From NCBI RefSeq assembly GCF_002002885.1, contig NZ_CP019510.1:5022001-5086000 (forward strand): a stretch of DNA of 64,000 bases, given 5' to 3'. Positions 1 to 6,821 of the stretch are shown here, in pieces (within the stretch, counting starts at the first letter, position 1; every line of letters begins with the position of its first letter). The translations under genes and the position numbers were made by a program. Origin of the DNA: Janthinobacterium sp. LM6 (GTDB lineage Bacteria; Pseudomonadota; Gammaproteobacteria; Burkholderiales; Burkholderiaceae_D). The notes under the pieces are model-generated. The model ran no database searches. It saw nothing but the letters and a program-made list of their open reading frames with translations, and was not told where the DNA came from.

Positions 1-1175
1 TAGGTCCGCTCCGCCTGGTCGCGCGAAAACGCCAGGTCCAGGCGCGGCAAGTCGCCGCTGGCATGCCAGTGCTCAATTTCCTCGCGATAATGGAAATCAT
101 GGGCCGCGTTGCGTTCGCCAAAGATCAGCCAATTGCGCCGCTGCCCTGCCAGCACGCGGCTTTTCAGGTGGCCGCGCAAGCCGGCGATGCCGCTGCCGTT
201 GCCGATCAAAATCAATGGCCGCTGGGCATTGTCTTCCAGGCGAAAGCGTTTGTGCTGGCGCAAGCGCAGCTGCACCACGTCGCCGACGGCGGCCTGCGCC
301 GTGAGCCAGCCGGAGGCCAGGCCCAGGCTGCCATCGGGATGCGCATGCTGGCGCACCAGCAAGTGCACGCCGCCGTCGTGCGGAATCGAGGCGATCGAAT
401 ATTCGCGCGGTTGCGCAGGATCAAGCGGCGCGGCCACCTGCACCAGGTCGCCCGACTGCCAGTCAGGCAGGCTGCCCGCCACGGGCGCCAGTTCCACGTG
501 ATAGATGGGGCCGCCGGCGCTGCCGGGATTGAGCAACTGCCGACGCGTCAGGCGCCAGTCGCCAAAGGCGGGCGCGCTCCAGTCGGGCGCGTCGCTGGTG
601 CCGGCCAGGTGGCTCAGGTGCTGGAACCATTGCTCGATGGTAGCGCTGGCGCTGCGGTCGACTTCGATGCGCTCGAACAGGCGCGAGGCGCCCTGCTCCG
701 CCAGCCAGGCATCGAGCGCGCGGCCGAAGCCGCAGAACTGGCCATAGCTGCGGTCGCCCAGGGCCAGCACGGCGTAGTGCAATTGCGGCAGCGCCAGCTC
801 GCCCGTCATCAGGCGCCCCATGAAGGCGGCCGCATTGTCGGGCGCATCGCCTTCGCCATACGTGCTGACCAAAAACAAGGCCCGTTCCGCTTGTTGCAGA
901 TCCATGGCCGTGAGGTCGGTCAGCGCGCACAGGCGCACGGGAATGCCGGCCAGCTGCAGGCTTTGCGCCGTTTGCGTGGCCAGTTCCTCGGCATTGCCCG
1001 TCTGGCTCGCATACGCCACCAGCCAGGCGGGACTGTTGGCCAGCGCCGCCTTCGCGGCGTCGGACGCGCGGCGCTTGGCGCGCGCGCGCAGCCAGGGCGC
1101 CAGGCACACGCCCGCGTAACTGAGGGACAGGGCGGCCAGCAAGGCCAGCCGCGTCGTATCGTGCGTAAAAATCAT
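1..1175 (-). CDS. Membrane-anchored flavodoxin/FNR-type reductase (sulfite reductase flavoprotein-like), 3' end outside window
   Basis: Translation from the ATG at 1175 gives at least 391 residues, open at the window edge. One hydrophobic segment (about residues 8-26) is followed by a flavodoxin-like domain with the FMN-loop motifs ASQTGNAEE and STYGEGDAPDN and then LGDRSYGQFCGFG. An FNR-like part follows, with the FAD motif REYSIAS and a nucleotide-binding LIGNGSGIAG. This is the diflavin layout of CysJ and cytochrome P450 reductase. It starts 12 bases after the ApbE stop, so it is the last visible gene of the Fur-controlled operon. Likely role (inference): pass NADPH electrons to the PepSY membrane protein encoded upstream. 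The reductase is probable; the partner is not proven. Confidence 0.85.
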   Translation of the reverse strand, partial: MIFTHDTTRLALLAALSLSYAGVCLAPWLRARAKRRASDAAKAALANSPAWLVAYASQTGNAEELATQTAQSLQLAGIPVRLCALTDLTAMDLQQAERALFLVSTYGEGDAPDNAAAFMGRLMTGELALPQLHYAVLALGDRSYGQFCGFGRALDAWLAEQGASRLFERIEVDRSASATIEQWFQHLSHLAGTSDAPDWSAPAFGDWRLTRRQLLNPGSAGGPIYHVELAPVAGSLPDWQSGDLVQVAAPLDPAQPREYSIASIPHDGGVHLLVRQHAHPDGSLGLASGWLTAQAAVGDVVQLRLRQHKRFRLEDNAQRPLILIGNGSGIAGLRGHLKSRVLAGQRRNWLIFGERNAAHDFHYREEIEHWHASGDLPRLDLAFSRDQAERT

Positions 1176-1187
1176 GGAATCAATCGT

Positions 1188-2228
1188 TCATTCGTCGAGC
1201 ATGGCCAGCATGTGGCTGCTCAGCGTTTCATGGTAGCCATCGCCGTCGCGCTGCAGGAAGCGCGCGGCCAGGCCCTGCTCTTCGGCCAGCGCCATGCCGG
1301 CTTCCGGGCCCAGCACCGTCAAGGCCGTCGACCAGGCATCGGCCGCCATGCATTCGGCGTGCACGACGGTGACGGAGGCGAGTTGATTGGCGATCGGCAT
1401 GCCGCTGCGCGGATCGATGGTGTGTGAGAAACGCACCGTGCCATCGTCGAAGAAACGCCGGTAGTCGCCCGACGTCGCCACGGACAAGCCGTGCAGCGCC
1501 AGCAGCATTTCCGGCGGATGCTGCGCATTCTCGGCACTATCGGCGGCACCATCGACCTGTTCCAGCATCACCCACCATGGCTGGCCGTCGGGCTTGCTGC
1601 CGGCGCCGCGCAGCTCGCCGCCCACTTCGACCAGGTAATGATGGATGCCCTGGCTGTCCAGGTAGCGCGCCAGGCGGTCCACGCCATAGCCCTTGGCCAC
1701 GGCGGACAAATCCAGCTGCAAGCCGCCCGGCTGGCGCGCGCGGCGGGCCGGCAAATCCAGTTCCAGGCGGCGGCGCTGGCGCTGCGCCAGCAGCAGCGCC
1801 ACGGTATCGTCTTTCGGCGGCAGGAAGCCGGCCTCATCGTAGCGATTGCGGGGGCCGAAGCCCCACAGGTTGACGAGGGCACCGGCGCATGGGTCATACG
1901 CGCCGCCGGACGCCTGCGACACGTGCATGGCAAAGCCCAGCACCTCGCAAAAGGCGGCGGGCAGGCTGTGCCAGCTGCCGGGCTCGGCCCGGTTGAAGCG
2001 GCCCAGGTCCGAGTCCTCGTCCCAGTGGCTCATTTGCGCTACAACAAGATCCAGCTGCTGCTGCAAGCCCTGCTGCAGGTCGGCGCTGCCCGCGCGTCCC
2101 GGCATGGCGGGCTCCAGCAAGCGCACCGACCAGCTGGTGCCCATCGACAGGCCGTGCAAGTCCCGGATCGCGGCGCCGGGCGGCGCGACCTGATCGGAAA
2201 TATGCTGCGGCAGCAGGACCCGGCGCAT
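1188..2228 (-). CDS. apbE: FAD:protein FMN transferase (ApbE)
   Basis: 346 residues, the usual ApbE length. ApbE links FMN from FAD covalently to a Thr/Ser of exported proteins. Visible family motifs are VEVGGELRGAG, SHTIDPRSGMPI and the metal-site region DAWSTALTVLG near the C terminus. No clear signal peptide or lipobox is seen at the chosen start (MRRVLLPQ), so either the start is misplaced or the enzyme is exported otherwise. It lies between a DUF4198 gene and the flavodoxin reductase, all on the minus strand with short gaps. The probable substrate is the DUF2271 protein two genes upstream, which carries a matching acceptor motif. Confidence 0.93.
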   Translation of the reverse strand: MRRVLLPQHISDQVAPPGAAIRDLHGLSMGTSWSVRLLEPAMPGRAGSADLQQGLQQQLDLVVAQMSHWDEDSDLGRFNRAEPGSWHSLPAAFCEVLGFAMHVSQASGGAYDPCAGALVNLWGFGPRNRYDEAGFLPPKDDTVALLLAQRQRRRLELDLPARRARQPGGLQLDLSAVAKGYGVDRLARYLDSQGIHHYLVEVGGELRGAGSKPDGQPWWVMLEQVDGAADSAENAQHPPEMLLALHGLSVATSGDYRRFFDDGTVRFSHTIDPRSGMPIANQLASVTVVHAECMAADAWSTALTVLGPEAGMALAEEQGLAARFLQRDGDGYHETLSSHMLAMLDE

Positions 2229-2258
2229 CGGCGCTCTCGCTCGCGAAGATGCCGCCGC

Positions 2259-3083
2259 TTACTGCGGCAGCACTTCCACGGAAGCCGCGTAGGTGGCGCG
2301 GCGCTCCGGCATCACGGGCGGCTGGCCGGCCACGGCTGGCGCGGCCGCAGGCCAGGTGCTGCTCAGGTAATACATGCCGGCCGCCGGCACGGTGAACGTG
2401 ATCTCGCCCTTGGCATCCGTGCTCTGGCGGATTTCACCGAGCACGCCGCGATAGCGCACGCCGCCTGGCACCAGGCTGAACGCCTGGTTCGCCGCAGGCT
2501 TGCCGTCGATCAAGAAACGCCAGGTGGCTTTCTCGCCCGCGCGCAAGTCGTTCGGGTGCGTTACCGGCACGAATTCCAGGCCCACGCCCGTCGGCTTGAA
2601 CACTTCCGTGCTGGTTTCGCCATTGCTGAAGAAAGTTTCCAGGCGCGCTGCCGTGCGCGTGATTTTCACGTCTTTCGCGTCGGCCGGCACGTCTTTCTTG
2701 AAGGTTTCCTCGTTCCCGCGGAAACGCTTCTGCTCGCCGTTCACGGTGTAGCTGCCCATCACGTTTTGCGACACGATGGCCGCTTTATACGTGCCCGGCT
2801 TTTCCATTTTCACGTCGAAGACGCTGCGCAAACGGCCCGTGAGGGTGTTCGCCGGCGCGACCTTGGCGCCGTCCGGGCCGATGACTTGCAGCGCGTCCAG
2901 GCGCAGCGGCTGGTGGTCGATCTCGAACAAGGCGTCGGAGACGGCGGCATCCACCGTCACCCAGGCGTCCTTGCTTTCCACCATCGTGCTCGATGGCACC
3001 ATCCAGCCGCGGTGGGCGTGGGCGTTCATGGCCAGGCCGGCCAGGGCCAGGGCGATCAGGGGTTTGTTGAATTGCTTGAACAT
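2259..3083 (-). CDS. DUF4198 family periplasmic protein
   Basis: 274 residues from the ATG at 3083, chosen because an AAGGCG ribosome site precedes it and a clean signal peptide follows (about 22 residues, ending AMNAHA). The mature protein would begin HRGWMVPSST; a histidine near a mature N terminus is compatible with metal binding, but this is inference. The rest looks like beta-sandwich repeats (FDVKMEKPGTYKAAI, GEITFTVPAAGMYYL), which matches the DUF4198 family, often found beside metal-uptake genes. It starts 10 bases after the DUF2271 stop. Exact function unknown; probably a periplasmic accessory of the electron-transfer or iron-acquisition operon. Confidence 0.82.
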   Translation of the reverse strand: MFKQFNKPLIALALAGLAMNAHAHRGWMVPSSTMVESKDAWVTVDAAVSDALFEIDHQPLRLDALQVIGPDGAKVAPANTLTGRLRSVFDVKMEKPGTYKAAIVSQNVMGSYTVNGEQKRFRGNEETFKKDVPADAKDVKITRTAARLETFFSNGETSTEVFKPTGVGLEFVPVTHPNDLRAGEKATWRFLIDGKPAANQAFSLVPGGVRYRGVLGEIRQSTDAKGEITFTVPAAGMYYLSSTWPAAAPAVAGQPPVMPERRATYAASVEVLPQ

Positions 3084-3093
3084 GGGGTGCGCC

Positions 3094-3609
3094 TTATGGT
3101 TTGAGTTGAACGACGACATTACCGAGTTCTTCCTTGCCTTTGGCTGGCACGGACTGGGCCGATTTCAGCGGCCACTGGAACGGCACGCGCACCAGTTCGC
3201 GTCCGCCCGCTTCGCGCGCCGCTTCCACCACCACCTGGTATTCGCCCGCCGGCAACTTGTCGAGCAAGGCCTTGGCGCCTGGGAAGGTCAAGGTATGTTC
3301 GCCCGGCGCACGCGTGGCACCGCTGACGCCGTCCACGGGCATGGCCAGGTCGCGACCGCTCTTGCGCCACCATTGACGCATGTCCTTGAGCCACTTCTCG
3401 CCGACTTTGTCTTTCTTTTTCACGTCATACAGCACGGCCAGGTTGCCAACCACCTTCTGATCCGCCGTTTCCAGCCACGCCGCCACGTAGGGACGGTGGT
3501 ATTCCGCCACGTTCAATTGCGGGAGTTCAAGCTTGAGGGACAGGTCGGCCGCCATCGCCGACGTACCGATCAGGGGAAGGCCAAGCGCCAGGGTGTAGCG
3601 TAATTTCAT
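3094..3609 (-). CDS. DUF2271 periplasmic protein with ApbE flavinylation motif
   Basis: 171 residues with a signal peptide (MKLRYTLALGLPLIGTSAMA, residues 1-20). Residues 93-99 read DGVSGAT, matching the D-x-x-(S/T)-G-A-(S/T) acceptor motif recognised by ApbE; Thr99 would carry the FMN. The gene lies two positions upstream of apbE in the same operon, which supports a substrate-enzyme pair. Other visible features are a WLKDMRQWWRKSGRD helix before the motif and a beta-rich C-terminal half. Probable role (inference): a periplasmic flavoprotein receiving electrons from the PepSY protein and passing them to ferric iron or another acceptor. The family assignment is firm; flavinylation is predicted from sequence only. 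Confidence 0.87.
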   Translation of the reverse strand: MKLRYTLALGLPLIGTSAMAADLSLKLELPQLNVAEYHRPYVAAWLETADQKVVGNLAVLYDVKKKDKVGEKWLKDMRQWWRKSGRDLAMPVDGVSGATRAPGEHTLTFPGAKALLDKLPAGEYQVVVEAAREAGGRELVRVPFQWPLKSAQSVPAKGKEELGNVVVQLKP

Positions 3610-3643
3610 GGTGTGCCTGTAAAAAAAGTAAGAATAAAAACGA

Positions 3644-4297
3644 TCAGTGAATAAACAGCAAGGCGATCGCGCAGGGTATCAAGATACCGAGGCCAACCAT
3701 TGGCCAGGTAAATGGCCGGTTGGCCGCGTGGAACTTCAAAATCAATAAGCCCGTCAGGCAAAATACGATGCAGGCGCCGGCAAAGATGTCGATGAACCAG
3801 CTCCACGCCACGCCCGTGTTGCGGCCCTTGTGGACATCGTTGAGCCAGGACACCCAGCCCCGGTCCGTCAATTCGTATTCGGCGGCCCCGTCTTCCAGGC
3901 CGATGCGCACCCAGGCGTCGCCGCCCGCCCTGGGCAGCGGCAGGTAGACTTCGTCGATCGACCATTCGGCGGGACGGCCGCCCGCATTGAGCGACCACTG
4001 CTGCTTGAGCCAGGCTTCGGCGTCGGCCGGCATGGGCGCATTGGCGCCATCGTGCTTGGCGGCATACGCGGCCAGTTGCGTGACGAGGGGTGCCGGCAAC
4101 GCCGCCTTCTGGCGCGTGATCGCCGGCTTGGCTTCGATCTGGCCGGCGTGGTTCAGCGTGATGCCGGTAATGGCGAACAGAAACATGCCCAGCAGGCAAA
4201 GCGCTGAGCTGATCCAGTGCCATTGATGCAAGTTCTTCAGCCAGACGGCGCGGCTGGCGTTGTTCTTGGCCTTGTCTGCTGCGCCCGCATTACCCAT
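3644..4297 (-). CDS. PepSY-associated transmembrane protein
   Basis: 217 residues with about three membrane segments (roughly 29-48, 164-187, 197-216) and a periplasmic PepSY-like region between the first two. Membrane-edge histidines are present in LHQWHW, TLNHAG, NDVHKG and LKFHAA, the kind of positions that can bind heme in transmembrane electron carriers. First full-length gene after the Fur box, so it should be expressed in low iron. Its stop is 34 bases from the DUF2271 start. In this setting it most likely carries electrons across the inner membrane between the flavodoxin reductase and the flavinylated DUF2271 protein. Heme ligation is inferred. Confidence 0.85.
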   Translation of the reverse strand: MGNAGAADKAKNNASRAVWLKNLHQWHWISSALCLLGMFLFAITGITLNHAGQIEAKPAITRQKAALPAPLVTQLAAYAAKHDGANAPMPADAEAWLKQQWSLNAGGRPAEWSIDEVYLPLPRAGGDAWVRIGLEDGAAEYELTDRGWVSWLNDVHKGRNTGVAWSWFIDIFAGACIVFCLTGLLILKFHAANRPFTWPMVGLGILIPCAIALLFIH

Positions 4298-4352
4298 CGA
4301 GCGCTCCCGGCAAGGAGCGGGCCAGGTGGCGCGACAAGTCAGTGTGCTTCAT
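4290..4352 (-). CDS. Possible 20-residue leader peptide overlapping the PepSY gene start
   Basis: A short reading frame starts at the ATG at 4352, after an AAGGA-like site, and encodes MKHTDLSRHLARSLPGALDG. Its TAA (4292-4290) lies just inside the PepSY gene, whose ATG is at 4297, so the two frames overlap by 8 bases and translation could be coupled. It lies downstream of the predicted promoter and Fur box, inside the transcript leader. No homologue is recognised. It may be a true leader peptide, the remnant of a small membrane protein gene, or chance. Confidence 0.35.
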   Translation of the reverse strand: MKHTDLSRHLARSLPGALDG

Positions 4353-4392
4353 TCCCATCCTTCAATCAAAGTTCATGCCTCATTTTCAAACA

Positions 4393-4422
4393 AATGATAA
4401 TGATTATCATTTATTAAGTCAA
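4393..4422 (-). promoter_or_regulatory. Fur box overlapping a sigma70-type promoter of the PepSY/ApbE operon
   Basis: Positions 4393-4411 read AATGATAATGATTATCATT, a near-perfect 19-bp Fur box; the palindrome extends one base on each side (4392-4412). On the minus strand a -35 TTGACT (4417-4422) is followed after exactly 17 bases by a -10 TATCAT (4394-4399). The Fur box covers the spacer and the -10, so Fur-Fe(II) would block the polymerase. This predicts repression of the downstream minus-strand operon in iron-replete cells. Confidence 0.9.
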
Positions 4423-4574
4423 TACATGGGGCGCCCCGCCGGGCCAGCGTTTTGTAACAGCTTTGAAACATGGCGCGAGGCAGGCAGGCCGACGCCGCTA
4501 CGTAAGCTGCCGTACAGATCCGCCTGCCACGCCCGTCTATGCTGTTGTTCAGGACAACCATCAAGGGAGCACCC

Positions 4575-5072
4575 ATGCAAGCATATTCCAGCGAACAACT
4601 GGCCAGCATCGCGGCCAGGATCAAGGATGTCAAATTCGGCATGCTGACCACCAGCGATGACATGCGCACCCTCACCAGCCGGCCACTGACGCAGCAGCAG
4701 GTCGATAGCGAAGGGCAAATCTGGTTCTTTGTCTCGGACGAGGCCGCCTACACGCGCGACTTGTTGAACAATCCGCAAGTCAACGTCAGCTTTGTCGACA
4801 CGGGCGACAGCCTGTATGTGTCCGTCTGCGGTCACGCGCAATTGCTGAAGGACCGCGCCAAGGCGGAGGAATTGTGGAACCCGCTGCTAAAAGCCTGGTT
4901 CCCGGGCGGACTCGACGATCCGAAGCTGTCGCTGATCAAGGTAACGATCCAGTCAGCCGAATACTGGGATAGCAGCGCCAGCAAGATGATGCAATTCTAT
5001 GAAATGGCCAAGGCCGCCATCACGGGCGAACCGCCAAAGGATCTGGGCGAACACGGACGGGTTGACCTGTAG
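4575..5072 (+). CDS. Pyridoxamine 5'-phosphate oxidase family protein (general stress protein 26-like)
   Basis: 165 residues starting at the ATG at 4575, preceded by AAGGGAGC; an upstream in-frame start at 4539 lacks a ribosome site. The protein shows the split-barrel flavin-binding fold of the family: an N-terminal helix with LASIAARIKDVKFGMLTT, then RTLTSRPLTQQQVDSEGQIWFFVSD and VNVSFVDTGDSLYVSVCGHA. Similar proteins are induced by general stress in many bacteria and bind FMN or FAD; their substrates are mostly unknown. It stands alone, divergent from the Fur-controlled operon. A weak stem-loop follows at 5137-5170. Confidence 0.85.
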   Translation: MQAYSSEQLASIAARIKDVKFGMLTTSDDMRTLTSRPLTQQQVDSEGQIWFFVSDEAAYTRDLLNNPQVNVSFVDTGDSLYVSVCGHAQLLKDRAKAEELWNPLLKAWFPGGLDDPKLSLIKVTIQSAEYWDSSASKMMQFYEMAKAAITGEPPKDLGEHGRVDL

Positions 5073-5136
5073 CCGGCTCGCCATTCCTACCCGCGCCGGC
5101 AAGCAAGCGACGTTGTCAGCGCGCAAGGGGAAACGA

Positions 5137-5170
5137 CCAGCCGCCGTGCGCGAACACGCCTGACGGCTGG
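5137..5170. terminator. Weak stem-loop after the PPOX-family gene
   Basis: CCAGCCG (5137-5143) pairs with CGGCTGG (5164-5170). No run of T follows on the plus strand, so it is at best a weak terminator or an mRNA 3'-end structure between the convergent genes. Confidence 0.35.
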
Positions 5171-5206
5171 CCCTGCGGAAATTATCAGACAGTCAGGAAG
5201 GAAAGC

Positions 5207-5470
5207 TCAGACGCCCGTACTGCCCGTGGTGTCTGGCGCATCGTCGGCGCTCTGCCGGCTCTGCCCGGCGGAGCCGGACTGGTGATGCGGCAAGCGGTCG
5301 GCGCGCCGCACTTCGCCGATGGAAAACAGATCGTCGCCGATATCGAGGCCTTGCTCGCTATCGACCAGTACAAAGTTTTCGGCCGAGTCGGCCGTACTTT
5401 GCTTGCTGCCCGCCGTGGATGGCGTGCCGCCCTGGCTATTGCCCGGTTGCGGCGTATTCGCGTTGCCCAT
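5207..5470 (-). CDS. Small hydrophilic acidic protein of unknown function
   Basis: 87 residues from the ATG at 5470, chosen because GGAGAAG precedes it; the in-frame ATG at 5491 has no ribosome site. The N-terminal third is low complexity (Gly, Ser, Thr, Gln, Asn). The middle contains ENFVLVDSEQGLDIGDDLFSIGEV, which may fold, and the tail is again disordered. No known family is recognised. It lies just before a stress-type KGG protein gene on the same strand, and both encode short disordered proteins, so a stress-related role is possible but only inferred. Confidence 0.65.
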   Translation of the reverse strand: MGNANTPQPGNSQGGTPSTAGSKQSTADSAENFVLVDSEQGLDIGDDLFSIGEVRRADRLPHHQSGSAGQSRQSADDAPDTTGSTGV

Positions 5471-5670
5471 TATCTTCTCCCTGATCATCAATGCGAGTTG
5501 ACTGCGCGGCGATTGCCAGGCGATTGCACCTTGCCAGCGCAGCTATTTCATCATAGTCCATGCCTGCTGCATTGCATCAAAATTTTGCAGCGACCGGACA
5601 GATGCGGCCATGGCCAGCGACGTGCCTGCCGCTGGCCATGGTCACCGCTACCGCTCATTACCACTTGCTG

Positions 5671-6042
5671 CTACTTGTTGCGCGAACCTGCGGAACCCGA
5701 ACTCGACCCCGCGCCGCCGCTTTGCTTGTTGCCACTGTCGCGGTTGCCCTCCTGGTTCATGCCGGCATTGTCGCGCGTGCCGCTGGAGCTGGAAGCGCTT
5801 TGCCGGCTGGCATCGTTCTTGTGGCTTTGGCTGCCTGCGCGGCGTGCCTCTTCCGACGTGAATTCATGCGCCGTGCCCTTTTCATGCGCGGCACGTCCGC
5901 CTTCGCTGGCGATTTCGCGCTGCTGGGCGGGGTCCATGGAAGCGAAACCCCGTTTGCTGGTATCGCTTTGCTTGCTGCCGCCGCTGCCGCTGCTGCTACT
6001 GGTTTTACTACCTTGCTGTTTATTGTCGCTCGATGTGGCCAT
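5671..6042 (-). CDS. KGG/con-10 family stress-induced protein
   Basis: 123 residues from the ATG at 6042, which has an AAGGAG site; the upstream ATG at 6105 lacks one. The central part (RGFASMDPAQQREIASEGG, then AAHEKGTAHEFTSEEA and RRAGSQS) matches the stress-induced KGG repeat: a glycine-rich motif followed by H-E-F-T-x-E-E-A. Both flanks are Ser/Gly/Asn-rich and probably disordered. Family members accumulate in stationary phase, desiccation or sporulation in bacteria and fungi; the biochemical action is unknown. The repeat is present once clearly and a second time in degraded form, fewer than in enterobacterial relatives. Confidence 0.8.
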   Translation of the reverse strand: MATSSDNKQQGSKTSSSSGSGGSKQSDTSKRGFASMDPAQQREIASEGGRAAHEKGTAHEFTSEEARRAGSQSHKNDASRQSASSSSGTRDNAGMNQEGNRDSGNKQSGGAGSSSGSAGSRNK

Positions 6043-6373
6043 GATGATCTCCTTGATCGATGGAATCAGAAACAGTGCAAACCATGCAATTCTTTCCCCT
6101 CGCATGGCAAGGGAACCGTCATCTTAGTGCGCGCATGGGGTGCAAGAAATAGGAGGATGCCAAGAGCGCATGTAGGATGAGTCCCGCCCGTGGTGGCGCA
6201 GTTACTTTCAGTTTTCCACCAAAAGTACCAGATACTCAGCAGTTAGCGGGGGCAAGTGCCGCGCGCGAGGCAACGCACGCGGCCAGCCGCCAGAGCGGCC
6301 GGAGAGCGGCGGCATCGGAACTTGCCGCGCGTCGCCTCGGGCGCGCGGCCACGAGACGCCAGCGGCGAGGAAT
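6043..6373. other. Intergenic stretch without a convincing gene
   Basis: 331 bases. The first part is the leader of the KGG gene. The second (about 6180-6373) is very GC-rich, with a short AT-richer island near 6200-6235. All frames here are short or low quality. No terminator with a T-run was found. Confidence 0.5.
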
Positions 6374-6772
6374 TCAGGAAGCGAAGAGGATGGCCCAGAA
6401 CAGCATCAGCAAGCCGGCAATCGACACGCACCACACGAGCGTGCGCACGACGGGCACGCCGAACGCATACAGGGGCAGATACAGCACCCGGGCGGCCAGG
6501 TACAGGGCCGCGCCATAGAGCGTGAGCGCGCTTTCCTGCGCCGTCACGTGGGCGATCAGCACGGCGGCGGCGAACAGGGGCAGGGTTTCGAACAGGTTCG
6601 CCTGGGCCCGCTGCAAGCGGCCCGTGATCCTGCCCACGGGCGGGCCTTCGCCGTCGCGCGCGCTCACGTTATACGCCGTGCCTGTCTCGCGCGTGCGAAA
6701 CAGCGCGGGCAGCAGGATTTGTACCAGCGCCAGCACGAGGGTACAGGCCAGCATCGTCAGTTCAGGAGTCAT
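6374..6772 (-). CDS. MAPEG family membrane protein
   Basis: 132 residues with four predicted membrane helices. The MAPEG signature is visible as RLQRAQANLFETLPLFAAAVLIAH (about residues 52-75, with the conserved R-x-x-x-N-x-x-E-x-x-P pattern), followed by LYLAARVLYLPLYAFGVPVVRTLVW. MAPEG proteins are small trimeric membrane enzymes or transporters related to microsomal glutathione S-transferase. In bacteria most are uncharacterised; possible roles are glutathione-dependent detoxification or lipid peroxide reduction. Length is normal. Starts at the ATG at 6772 after AGAGG. It follows the large hybrid kinase gene on the same strand but with no sign of co-function. Confidence 0.88.
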   Translation of the reverse strand: MTPELTMLACTLVLALVQILLPALFRTRETGTAYNVSARDGEGPPVGRITGRLQRAQANLFETLPLFAAAVLIAHVTAQESALTLYGAALYLAARVLYLPLYAFGVPVVRTLVWCVSIAGLLMLFWAILFAS

Positions 6773-6821
6773 GCTTTACCTCTGCAGGGTGGGACAGGCA
6801 AGCCGTGCCGGCGCGTGCCCG

